Positions 1 to 6,221 of a stretch of DNA of 11,291 bases are shown in pieces. The stretch comes from DASUPK01 sp046732465 (lineage in GTDB: Bacteria; Actinomycetota; Thermoleophilia; Solirubrobacterales; 70-9). The notes beneath the pieces are model-generated. The model did no database searches. It was not told where the DNA came from and worked only from the letters and a program-made list of their open reading frames with translations. Location: contig JBKPND010000060.1 in assembly GCA_046732465.1 (NCBI GenBank), positions 1-11,291 on the forward strand, in the 5' to 3' direction. Position 1 is the stretch's first letter; every line of letters starts with the position of its first letter. The position numbers were made by a program, and so were the translations under genes.

Positions 1-39
1 CGCGAGCGCGGCCCGGAGCCGATCGTCCGCAGGGGACAT
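1..39 (-). CDS. Possible 5' end of a minus-strand gene running off the left edge
   Basis: Reading leftwards, an ATG at 39-37 opens a frame of 13 codons (MSPADDRLRAALA) that is still open at the window edge. Its composition (Asp/Arg/Ala-rich, GC-rich third positions) fits the coding style of the window. A G-rich stretch (GGGG) lies about 3 to 6 bases upstream, which is close and weak as a ribosome binding site; an in-frame GTG directly precedes the ATG. It would be divergent from the peptidase gene that begins at 168. Thirteen codons do not allow a family assignment, and chance openness is possible. Confidence 0.3.
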   Translation of the reverse strand, partial: MSPADDRLRAALA

Positions 40-167
40 CACCCCACAGCCAGGCACGTCTAGCCCCGTCCCCGCGCCGGCGTTCGACAGCCGGTCGAGC
101 GGGCATCGGCGATCTTTCGACATCGGTCCAAGGACGATCCCGCCCCGGCGACCGACAATTTCCCTGC
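40..167. promoter_or_regulatory. Intergenic region upstream of the S51 peptidase pair
   Basis: No convincing gene covers these 128 bases. They contain a direct repeat TTCGACA at 83-89 and 116-122 (33 bp apart), each resembling a -35 hexamer with one extra base, and a CATCGG repeat at 104-109 and 121-126. I could not pair either TTCGACA with a good -10 hexamer at 16 to 18 bp. If the left-edge gene is real, this is a divergent promoter region. No terminator-like hairpin with a T-tract is visible. Confidence 0.3.
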
Positions 168-911
168 ATGCAGCCGATGAGACAGGTGGTGGCGTTCGGC
201 GGCGGCGGTTTCTCGCAGGAGTCGGGGAACCCGCTGCTCGACGACTACGTCCTCGGCCTCACCGCGACGGCCAACCCGCGCGTCTGCTTCCTGCCGACGG
301 CGAGCGGCGACGCCGACCACTACATCGTCCGTTTCTACAACGCCTTCCGCGACCGCGCCCGACCTTCGCACATCAGCCTCTTTCGCCGGGAGCGCGGCGT
401 CTCCGACATTCGCTCGCACCTTCTGGCCCAGGACCTGATCTACGTTGGCGGAGGCAGCCTGATCTCCCTGCTGGGCGTCTGGCGCGCCCACGGCATCGAC
501 TCGATGCTCCGGGAGGCCTATGAGGCCGGGGTGATCCTCTGCGGCCTTAGCGCCGGCTCGCTCTGCTGGTTCGCCGAGGCGGTGAGCGGCTATCACGACG
601 AGGTCAATCGGGTGCCGGCCCTCGGCTTCGTCAGGCACTCGAATGCCGTCCACTACGCCGCCGGCAACCGCCGCGCGGCGTTCCACCGCCACCTGCTGGA
701 CGGGATGCCGGCCGGATACGCGGCCGACGACGGGGCTGCGCTCCGCTTCGTCGGCGACGAGCTGGTGGAGGTGGTCGGCTCGCGGCCCGAGGCGCGCGCC
801 TACAAGCTGGAGCGCCGGGGGAGCCGGGTCCTGGAGACGAGGCTGGCCACGCGCTACCTGGGCGCGGAGGCTCCGCGTACCGTCATCCCGCTGGTGAGTC
901 GGGCAGCCTAG
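168..911 (+). CDS. S51-family serine peptidase (PepE-like), first of a tandem pair
   Basis: The 247-residue protein is a cytoplasmic serine peptidase of family S51 (alpha-aspartyl dipeptidase PepE / cyanophycinase fold). Visible hallmarks are an N-terminal glycine loop (FGGGGF, residues 10-15), the FLPTASGD strand-turn (41-48), YVGGGS (92-97) and the nucleophile elbow GLSAGS with Ser128. His162 in the VHY motif is the likely catalytic histidine, and Glu145 is a candidate acid. Length matches PepE-type enzymes (about 230 to 250), shorter than cyanophycinases. There is no signal peptide. A second ATG at 177 would give MRQVVAFGGGGF, closer to the usual family N-terminus; neither start has a clear ribosome binding site, so 168 is provisional. 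A paralogue follows 10 bp downstream on the same strand, so the two are probably co-transcribed. Substrate unknown; PepE enzymes cleave Asp-X dipeptides. Confidence 0.9.
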   Translation: MQPMRQVVAFGGGGFSQESGNPLLDDYVLGLTATANPRVCFLPTASGDADHYIVRFYNAFRDRARPSHISLFRRERGVSDIRSHLLAQDLIYVGGGSLISLLGVWRAHGIDSMLREAYEAGVILCGLSAGSLCWFAEAVSGYHDEVNRVPALGFVRHSNAVHYAAGNRRAAFHRHLLDGMPAGYAADDGAALRFVGDELVEVVGSRPEARAYKLERRGSRVLETRLATRYLGAEAPRTVIPLVSRAA

Positions 912-921
912 GCTTGCCCAG

Positions 922-1737
922 GTGACTACCCGCCGCATTCTGGCCCTCGGCGGCCACGACTTCGACCGGCGGGTCGGCAACGACGCGATCTCAGACCTGA
1001 TCGTCGAGCTCGCCGGCCCCTCCAGGCCGCGAATCTGCCTCCTGCCGACCGCGAGTGGCGACCCCGACGATCAGATCGCACGGTTCCGGCGGGCGTTCGC
1101 CGAGCGCGACTGCATTCCCGAGGCGATCTCGCTGTTCCGGCTGGGGGAGAACCCCATCGATCTGCGAGAGGAGCTGCTCGGTCAGGACGTGATCTATGCG
1201 GGCGGCGGCAGCATGCTGAACCTGGTCGCGATCTGGCGGGCCCATGGCCTCGACGAGATCCTGCGGGAGTGCTGGCAGGAGGGCATTCTGATCTGCGGCC
1301 AGAGCGCCGGAGCGATGATCTGGTTCCAGGGCGGGATCACGAGCTCACAGGGGGAGCCGGCGGTCGCGTTGGGGCTGGGGCTGCTCCCCGGCAGCGCCTG
1401 CGTGCACTACCTCAGCGAGCCGGTGCGCCGCCGCCACTTCCTGCGGGCCATCACAGCCGGCGAGCTCGAGCCGGGACTCGGCCTCGAGGATCAGACGGGG
1501 GCGCTCTTCGAGGACACCGAGTTGGTCGAGACCATCAGCGCACGGGACGGCGCCGATGTCTGGGAGGTATCAGTTGACGGCGGTGGCGTGGTCGAGACCG
1601 AGCTTCACTCGCGCCATCTCGAGGACACCCGCCCGCCGATCAATGAGACGCGCTCCGAGATCCTGGAGCTGCGTCAGACGCTCGCCTCGCGCCCGGCCAA
1701 GCGACGCGCCGGGCATCGCAGACCGGGAAGGTTCTAG
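922..1737 (+). CDS. S51-family serine peptidase (PepE-like), second of a tandem pair
   Basis: The 271-residue protein is a clear paralogue of the gene just upstream, sharing the S51 landmarks at the same residue numbers: LLPTASGD (40-47), YAGGGS (92-97), nucleophile elbow GQSAGA with Ser128, and VHY with His162. It differs in the N-terminal glycine loop (GGHDF instead of GGGGF) and around the nucleophile (Q127, A131). It also has a C-terminal extension of about 25 residues rich in Arg/Ser, after the sequence ETRSEILELRQTL. The start is GTG at 922, placed by the conserved RRILALGG N-terminus; the ribosome binding site is weak. The stop TAG (1735-1737) overlaps the stop of the convergent ferritin gene. 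The two copies probably have different substrates, but nothing in the sequence identifies them. Confidence 0.9.
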   Translation: MTTRRILALGGHDFDRRVGNDAISDLIVELAGPSRPRICLLPTASGDPDDQIARFRRAFAERDCIPEAISLFRLGENPIDLREELLGQDVIYAGGGSMLNLVAIWRAHGLDEILRECWQEGILICGQSAGAMIWFQGGITSSQGEPAVALGLGLLPGSACVHYLSEPVRRRHFLRAITAGELEPGLGLEDQTGALFEDTELVETISARDGADVWEVSVDGGGVVETELHSRHLEDTRPPINETRSEILELRQTLASRPAKRRAGHRRPGRF

Positions 1738-2267
1738 AGGGCGCCGCCGGCGGCGGGCGGCATCGAGGGGTCGTCGCCCTCGTCGCCGATCTGCTCCCGC
1801 ACCAGGAAGTCCTCGATCAGCAGAGGGCTGTCCTCCGCACGCTCGCAGACGTTGAGCAGGTCGGTCATCGAGGAGACCTCCTCAACCTGCTCCTTGACGA
1901 ACCAGGAGAGGAACTGCTCGGCCCGGTAGTCGCCCTGCTCACGGGCGAGCTTGAAGAGGGCGAAGATCTCGTCCGACACCCGCTTCTCCTGTTCGAGTGC
2001 CATGCGGACGGGTCCGGCGACGTCGTCGTAGGTGGTCTGCTGCGACTTGATGTCCGGGATCCGGACCTCCTCGTCGGTGTCGAGCAGGTACTGGACCATG
2101 ATCATCGCGTGGTTCCGCTCCTCGACCGCCTGGCGATAGAAGAAGGCGGCGAGGCGGGGCAGCGTCTCCGCGTCGTAGTAGACGGCCGCGCCCACGTACT
2201 GCTGCGAGGCGGCGAACTCGTTCGAGATCTGCTCGTTGAGTGCGTCGGCGAAGCTCTGATCGGCCAT
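1734..2267 (-). CDS. ftnA: Bacterial non-haem ferritin (FtnA type)
   Basis: This 177-residue four-helix ferritin oxidises Fe(II) and stores iron as a ferric mineral inside a 24-subunit cytoplasmic shell. Starting at the ATG at 2267 (MADQSFADALNEQ), the residues fall on the E. coli FtnA numbering: Glu17, Glu50 and His53 (EERNH) for site A, Glu94 and Gln127 (with Glu130) for site B, and Glu49, Glu126 and Glu129 for the nearby third site. The haem-binding Met of bacterioferritin is not expected at this position set, so it is a ferritin proper. An AGGG stretch 9 to 12 bases upstream serves as ribosome binding site. The open frame extends upstream to 2594, but that part is Arg/Ser-rich shadow of the enolase-like gene. 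It lies 10 bp downstream of that gene and is probably in the same transcript. Its TAG stop shares the palindrome CTAG with the convergent peptidase gene. Confidence 0.95.
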   Translation of the reverse strand: MADQSFADALNEQISNEFAASQQYVGAAVYYDAETLPRLAAFFYRQAVEERNHAMIMVQYLLDTDEEVRIPDIKSQQTTYDDVAGPVRMALEQEKRVSDEIFALFKLAREQGDYRAEQFLSWFVKEQVEEVSSMTDLLNVCERAEDSPLLIEDFLVREQIGDEGDDPSMPPAAGGAL

Positions 2268-2277
2268 GGCCTGAACC

Positions 2278-3378
2278 CTACCCGTCGTCCCGACGAAAGC
2301 CGATCGGCGCCGGCTTCGGATCGAGCGGGCTGGTCTCGAGCCCGGGCTTCGTCGCCTTCTCAGGGTCGTTGTACCCGCTCGGCGCCGTGTCGTTGGGCGT
2401 GTCCGGATGGAAGACCGAGGCCAGGTACTGGATCTGGCCGCGGCCGGGGCCAAGCTCGGTCTGGCCGCCGCCGTAGGCGCCGATTCCGTTCTCCTCGCAG
2501 TAGTCGTAACCGGCGAAGAGGGCGCTGATCGGGCCAAAGCGCGAGGGCTTGATGTTGACCATCTTCGGCGGCCAGGGCTGGTTTTGGATGTCATCGACCG
2601 AGTGGATCACGGCGTCCCAGGTGACGCGATCGGCGACTGGGTCGAGGAGTGGCTTGGTCCCGTCGGTGACGTCAGGATCCTCGAGCCAGGCGTCCGGGAA
2701 GGCCTCGATCAGCTTGCGGTAGAGGTCCGGATCGGTTTCGACGTCGACCGGCGTCCCCTTGTACTGGCCCTTGAGGTCGAGCGATTCAACTGCCCCCGTC
2801 TCGACCAGCTCGGCGATCAGCTCGTCGGTCCAATCGTTGGTGGGGTCGAGCTTGAAGCGCAAGTCAGGGTAGTGCTCGAGGCGGGCCTTGAGCGGCCGGA
2901 TCGATGAGGGCTCGACGTTGCCGCCCTCGGGGTCAAACGGCGCCAGGCGCATCGAGCAGACAAAGGTGACTGGCTTCGGTTCACGCTCGAGTACCTGGTG
3001 CAGCGGCTTGCCCGCCTGGCGCAGCGCAAGGTCGAGAGCGGCCGACTCGAACGCCCAGCGGCGGTAGTTGACCGAGACCTCGCGCTCGGGCGGCTCGGGA
3101 AACAGGGGCAGCTCGCCAAGCTTCTTCGAGAACTCGTCGAAGGTGTAGTTCCCGACGAGGTCGAGCACTGGCCCCGCGTCGCGGAGCGCGATGTGATCGA
3201 GCGCGTCATAGACGACGTCCTCGCCCACGCCCTCCTCGCCGCCGCCTTGGAGGTGGATGATGGTCGTCAGCCGCTCGAACTGCTCGCTGAACTTGAGCTC
3301 GCGCCCCTCGAGCTCATAGGAGTCGATCCGCAGCGGCAGGTCCTTGATCTTGTCGTAGCTCGCCACGGCGGAGGACAC
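2278..3378 (-). CDS. Enolase-superfamily protein (muconate-lactonizing-enzyme-like barrel), substrate unknown
   Basis: The 366-residue protein looks like a two-domain enolase-superfamily enzyme: an alpha+beta cap (about residues 15-130, with the turn GGGEEGVGED) and a TIM barrel. Barrel strand ends carry Lys176 (FKLD), Asp201 (LDLKG), Glu233 (WLEDP), an Asp near 255-263 and Lys277 (VNIKP). This fits the muconate-lactonizing-enzyme subgroup order of Lys, three acidic Mg ligands, Lys. The usual KxK on the second strand is KxD here. A loop GGGQTELGPG (303-312) follows the last strands, and the C-terminus has a proline-rich tail of about 40 residues. Start is GTG at 3378; GTG at codon 5 is an alternative. 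No lipid, membrane or signal sequence is seen. It is the first gene of a likely two-gene unit with ferritin. The superfamily call is fairly secure; the reaction (racemase, dehydratase, lyase) cannot be read from sequence. Confidence 0.75.
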   Translation of the reverse strand: MSSAVASYDKIKDLPLRIDSYELEGRELKFSEQFERLTTIIHLQGGGEEGVGEDVVYDALDHIALRDAGPVLDLVGNYTFDEFSKKLGELPLFPEPPEREVSVNYRRWAFESAALDLALRQAGKPLHQVLEREPKPVTFVCSMRLAPFDPEGGNVEPSSIRPLKARLEHYPDLRFKLDPTNDWTDELIAELVETGAVESLDLKGQYKGTPVDVETDPDLYRKLIEAFPDAWLEDPDVTDGTKPLLDPVADRVTWDAVIHSVDDIQNQPWPPKMVNIKPSRFGPISALFAGYDYCEENGIGAYGGGQTELGPGRGQIQYLASVFHPDTPNDTAPSGYNDPEKATKPGLETSPLDPKPAPIGFRRDDG

Positions 3379-3476
3379 TACCGACCACCCGATCCCGGCT
3401 CACGACCCCGGCGTAACGCCGGTCGCTTCAGCGGGACGGAGGACCGTCGTCCGACAACTCAGAAGGAGGAGAAGGA
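3379..3476. promoter_or_regulatory. Divergent promoter region with a 7+1+7 palindrome
   Basis: These 98 bases separate the divergent enolase-like and flavin reductase genes and must hold at least two promoters. They contain the perfect inverted repeat CCGGCGT-A-ACGCCGG at 3408-3422, an operator or hairpin candidate. A second short inverted repeat, ACGG-AGGA-CCGT, lies around 3436-3447. The strong ribosome binding site AAGGAGGA (3463-3470) precedes the ATG at 3477. No clear -35/-10 pair is apparent on either strand. Confidence 0.5.
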
Positions 3477-4160
3477 ATGGCCGACTCACTCGGCGCCGAT
3501 GCCGGCGCCGGCCTGAAGGCGCTGGGCATCAACTGCACGCTGAAGAAGTCCCCCGAGCGATCCCATACGGAGGCGCTGATGGAGCGCGTCCTGGGAATCC
3601 TGAAGGAGCACGGGACCGAGACCGAGCTGCTGCGACCCGTCGACTACGACGTCAAGTTCGGAGTCACCTCCGACGAGGGCGAGGGAGACGAGTGGCCGCA
3701 GATCCTCGAGAGGATCAAGGCCGCCGACATCCTGTTGATTGGGATGTCGATCTGGTTCGGCGTTCGCTCCTCGGTCTGCCAGATGGTGATCGAGCGCCTC
3801 GACGGGACCTACAACGAGCGCAACGAGGTCGGCCAGTACCCGCTCTACAACAAGGTCGCCGGCGTCGTTGTGACCGGGAACGAGGACGGGGCCCATGCTT
3901 GCGCCGAGACAACGCTCTTCAACATGACCCACCTCGGCTGCGTCGTGCCGCCCAACGCCGACACCTATTGGGTCGGCGACGCGGGTCCCGGCCCTTCATA
4001 CCTAGACGCCGGGGGCCACATGCACCAGTACACGCTGCGGACGAGCTCCTGGTGCGCCCACAACCTGCTGCACATGGCGCGGATCATGCGCGACAACCCG
4101 ATCCCCCCGATCGGCAACACGCTCGAGGAGCACGGCGGCGACGCGGTGCACGCCGGGTAG
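3477..4160 (+). CDS. Flavodoxin-fold NAD(P)H-dependent FMN reductase family protein
   Basis: The 227-residue cytoplasmic protein has the flavodoxin-like fold of NADPH-dependent FMN reductases/WrbA-like proteins, which use bound FMN to transfer electrons from NAD(P)H. After a short variable N-terminus come strand 1 and the phosphate loop (INCTLKKSPERSHT, residues 18-31), strand 3 and the isoalloxazine loop (GMSIWFGVRSSVCQ, 89-102), and strand 4 with its flavin-contacting loop (VTGNEDGAH, 132-140). The region 56-73 is an acidic insertion (TSDEGEGDEW). The ATG at 3477 is fixed by an excellent Shine-Dalgarno sequence (AAGGAGGA, spacing 6). It is divergent from the enolase-like/ferritin unit, so a role in iron or redox handling is possible but inferred. 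The stop is only 3 bp from the convergent stop of the HxlR gene. Confidence 0.85.
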   Translation: MADSLGADAGAGLKALGINCTLKKSPERSHTEALMERVLGILKEHGTETELLRPVDYDVKFGVTSDEGEGDEWPQILERIKAADILLIGMSIWFGVRSSVCQMVIERLDGTYNERNEVGQYPLYNKVAGVVVTGNEDGAHACAETTLFNMTHLGCVVPPNADTYWVGDAGPGPSYLDAGGHMHQYTLRTSSWCAHNLLHMARIMRDNPIPPIGNTLEEHGGDAVHAG

Positions 4161-4163
4161 GTA

Positions 4164-4619
4164 TTAGGCGACGACGAGGCCGGGGCCGGGAACGGCCTCG
4201 GCGTCGCGCGCGCCGACCTCCTCGCCGCACTTCGAGCAGCGCAGCTCGAGGGTCGGCTCGCCGCCGCAGCCCCGGTGGCGGATCTGGGCGGGCGGGCCGT
4301 CCCGCAGCCAGCGATCGCCCCAGTCGCGCAGCGCCATCAGCACCGGATAGAGGTCGAGCCCCATCTCGGTGAGCCGGTAGCGGTCGCGGGTGCGGACCGA
4401 GTCCTTGTAGGGCTCGCGGCGCAGGACGCCGGCCTCGACGAGCCGGTTGAGCCGCTCGGAGAGCAGGGAGCGGGAGATCCCGAGGGTCTCCTGGAAGTCC
4501 TCGAAGCGCTTGATGCCGTTGAACGACTGACGCAGGATGACCAGCGTCCACCGGTCCCCGAGCAGGGATGCCGGCCGTGCGATCGAGCAGTCCTGTTCCG
4601 CAAGTTCCGAGGCGCGCAT
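4164..4619 (-). CDS. HxlR-family winged-helix transcriptional regulator with a C-terminal Cys motif
   Basis: The 151-residue protein carries the HxlR-type winged helix: CSIARPASLLGDRWTLVILR at the N-terminus, then FEDFQETLGISRSLLSERLNRL (recognition helix) and a wing around RTRDRYRLTEMG. These are dimeric DNA-binding regulators, often of catabolic or electrophile-stress genes. The conserved Cys of CSIARP, a redox or ligand sensor in several characterised relatives, is present. The C-terminus adds HRGCGG and CSKCG, a His/Cys cluster that could bind zinc. The ATG at 4619 is preferred because it leaves 10 residues before the CSIARP motif, as is usual in the family; a GTG at 4640 would add 7 residues and bring the coding sequence almost to the palindrome at 4644. 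It is divergent from the tautomerase/ADH pair, its probable target, and likely also regulates itself. Confidence 0.92.
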   Translation of the reverse strand: MRASELAEQDCSIARPASLLGDRWTLVILRQSFNGIKRFEDFQETLGISRSLLSERLNRLVEAGVLRREPYKDSVRTRDRYRLTEMGLDLYPVLMALRDWGDRWLRDGPPAQIRHRGCGGEPTLELRCSKCGEEVGARDAEAVPGPGLVVA

Positions 4620-4643
4620 GGCGAGCCAGCATAGCGACACTGC

Positions 4644-4658
4644 GTTCGGAATCCGAAC
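4644..4658. promoter_or_regulatory. Perfect 7+1+7 palindrome, probable HxlR operator
   Basis: The 15 bases read GTTCGGA-A-TCCGAAC. They sit in the divergent region between the HxlR start (4619) and the tautomerase start (4714). The flanking 9-mer CTGCGTTCG occurs at 4640-4648 and again at 4667-4675, 27 bp apart, and a further inverted half-site CGAAC lies at 4692-4696. A -10-like TATATT (4661-4666) follows the palindrome directly on the plus strand, with no recognisable -35 hexamer. A repressor bound here would block both genes. Confidence 0.6.
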
Positions 4659-4713
4659 CCTATATTCTGCGTTCGCTTTCTGGACCTAGCCCGAACGACT
4701 CGAGGAGGTTGCG

Positions 4714-5199
4714 ATGCCCAGGCTCGATCTCACCGTTCCCGTCGACACGCTCACCGACGAGGGGAAGCAGGAGCTCCTCCGGGACCTGGGTGCGACGCTG
4801 CTTCGCGCAGAGGGCGCGCCGAACACCGAGTTCTTCCGCTCGATCACCTGGACCCATCTCCACGAGCTTCCCGCCGAGGCGATCCAGACGCCGGACGGCG
4901 TTGCCGAGCCGCACGCCCTCATCGACGTCAGCGTCCCGGAGGGGGCTCTCAACGACGAGCGCAAGGCGCGCCTCGTGGAGGAGGCGACCAAGCTCGTCCT
5001 CGACGCGACCGGCTGGGGGCCGGGGGCCGGCGTTCGCGTCTGGACGCTGATCCGCGACGTGCCCGAGGGCAACTGGGGCGCGGCCGGCCAGATCGTCCAC
5101 TTCGAGCAGCTCCGCGCGGCCGCCAAGGCCGAGCGCGAGCAGGAGGGGTCAGGAAAGGAGAAGGTCCCTGGCGCCGGCGGCGAGCAGGTGCCGGCATGA
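4714..5199 (+). CDS. Tautomerase-superfamily protein (tandem beta-alpha-beta, N-terminal proline)
   Basis: The 161-residue protein begins Met-Pro, so processing would expose the N-terminal proline that serves as catalytic base in the tautomerase superfamily (4-oxalocrotonate tautomerase, MSAD, cis-CaaD). Two beta-alpha-beta units can be traced: PRLDLTVPVDTLTDEGKQEL onward, and HALIDVSVPEGALNDERKAR onward (about residues 67-100), followed by RVWTLIRDVPEGNWG (about 107-121). The last 30 residues are a charged, probably disordered tail. The ribosome binding site GAGGAGG (4702-4708) fixes the start. The stop overlaps the next start (ATGA), so translation is coupled to the zinc dehydrogenase, which suggests successive steps on one substrate. 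Only Pro2 is clear as a catalytic residue, and the reaction (keto-enol tautomerisation, dehalogenation or hydration) is open. Confidence 0.85.
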   Translation: MPRLDLTVPVDTLTDEGKQELLRDLGATLLRAEGAPNTEFFRSITWTHLHELPAEAIQTPDGVAEPHALIDVSVPEGALNDERKARLVEEATKLVLDATGWGPGAGVRVWTLIRDVPEGNWGAAGQIVHFEQLRAAAKAEREQEGSGKEKVPGAGGEQVPA

Positions 5200-6209
5200 G
5201 GCAGCTCACCTTCGTCGAGAAGGCGAAGCTGGAATGGCGGGACGCCCCCGACGCAAAGCTGGAGGGCGACGGGCAGGCGCTCGTGCGCCCGGTGGCCCTG
5301 GCCACGTGCGACATCGACACGGCCTTCGTCCAGGGTCGGTTCCCCGTGGCGGGTCCGTTCTCCTTCGGCCACGAGTGCGTCGGCGAGGTCACCGAGGTCG
5401 GGGATTCGGTCGAGTCGGTCAAGCCCGGCGACCTGGTCAGCATCCCCTTCCAGATCTCGTGTGGGGAGTGCGCACGCTGCCGCGCCGGAGAGCCGGGCAA
5501 CTGCGAATCGGTCCCGAGGCTGTCGACGTACGGCCTGCCCATCGGGCCCCAGTCCTATGGCGGCTTCGCGAGCGACGCGGTGAACGTCCCCTACGCGGAC
5601 GCGATGCTAGTCCCGATCCCCGACGGCGTGGAGCCGTCCGCCGTGGCCAGCCTCTCGGACAACATCCCGGACGCCTGGCGGTGCGTGGCCCCTCCGCTCG
5701 AGGCCCATCCCGGAGCGCCGGTGCTGATCGCGATGGGAGCCGGGTCGATCGCGCTCTACTCGGTCGCGATCGCCCTCGCCCTGGGTGCCGAGCGGGTTGA
5801 CGTCGTCGGTGGTCGCCCGCGCGACCGGGAGCTTGCCGAGGAGCTCGGCGCGAACGTGCTCGACGATGGGTTCCCGGACCGCGCCGGCTTCTACCCGATC
5901 ACGGTCGACGCGAGCGCCGACCCGGCGGGTATCTCGTGCTCGCTGAAGTCAACGGACGCGGACGGCATCTGCACGAGCATCGGCATCTACATCGAGCCGA
6001 CGCCACTGCCTCTGCTCGACATGTTCACCCAGGGGGTCACCTTCGTCACCGGCCGTCCGCACGTGCGCACGCTGATGCCGGACGTGCTCGAGCTGGTCCG
6101 CCAGGGCAGGTTCGATCCGGACCCGGTCACGGCGAACAAGGTCGACTGGGAGGACGCCCCCGAGGCCCTGTCGGACCTGCGGGCGAAGACGGTGGTTACG
6201 CGCGGCTAG
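5196..6209 (+). CDS. Zinc-dependent medium-chain alcohol dehydrogenase
   Basis: The 337-residue enzyme belongs to the zinc MDR superfamily and should interconvert an alcohol and an aldehyde or ketone with NAD(P). Catalytic zinc ligands are Cys38 (ATCDID), His59-Glu60 (GHECVGEV) and probably Asp155 (LSDNIP). Structural zinc is held by Cys89, Cys92, Cys95 and Cys103 (CGECARCRAGEPGNC). The Rossmann part starts near 176, with the nucleotide loop GAGSIA (181-186), in which the last glycine of GxGxxG is Ala. After the second strand the usual acidic residue is replaced by GGRPR (205-209), which favours NADP over NAD; this is inference. It starts inside the tautomerase stop (ATGA at 5196-5199), so the two are translated together and probably under HxlR control. 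The alcohol substrate cannot be told from sequence. It ends 12 bp before the convergent stop of the secreted protein gene. Confidence 0.92.
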   Translation: MRQLTFVEKAKLEWRDAPDAKLEGDGQALVRPVALATCDIDTAFVQGRFPVAGPFSFGHECVGEVTEVGDSVESVKPGDLVSIPFQISCGECARCRAGEPGNCESVPRLSTYGLPIGPQSYGGFASDAVNVPYADAMLVPIPDGVEPSAVASLSDNIPDAWRCVAPPLEAHPGAPVLIAMGAGSIALYSVAIALALGAERVDVVGGRPRDRELAEELGANVLDDGFPDRAGFYPITVDASADPAGISCSLKSTDADGICTSIGIYIEPTPLPLLDMFTQGVTFVTGRPHVRTLMPDVLELVRQGRFDPDPVTANKVDWEDAPEALSDLRAKTVVTRG

Positions 6210-6221
6210 CCCACCCCGGGG

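Noticed and set aside
60..980. Long open frame on the minus strand (306 codons) opposite the first peptidase gene
   Set aside because: The plus strand of the same region encodes a protein with full S51 motifs. The minus frame gives a low-complexity Ala/Val/Arg/Asp product with no motif, typical of antisense frames in GC-rich DNA.
168..1737. Cyanophycin breakdown: S51 peptidases linked to the arginine-processing genes
   Set aside because: Cyanophycinase is an S51 enzyme and its products feed arginine use. However, these two are shorter PepE-like proteins, lie about 6 kb away from the arginine genes with unrelated genes between, and no cyanophycin synthetase is in the window.
2253..2267. Near-identical first 15 bases of the ferritin and decarboxylase genes (both encode MADQS)
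   Set aside because: Only five codons agree and the proteins diverge at once. It is likely chance or a favoured start context, not a repeat or recombination trace.
2268..2594. Upstream extension of the ferritin frame (109 more residues)
   Set aside because: The extension is Arg/Ser/Thr-rich, overlaps the enolase-like gene in another frame, and the ferritin residue numbering fits E. coli FtnA exactly from the ATG at 2267.
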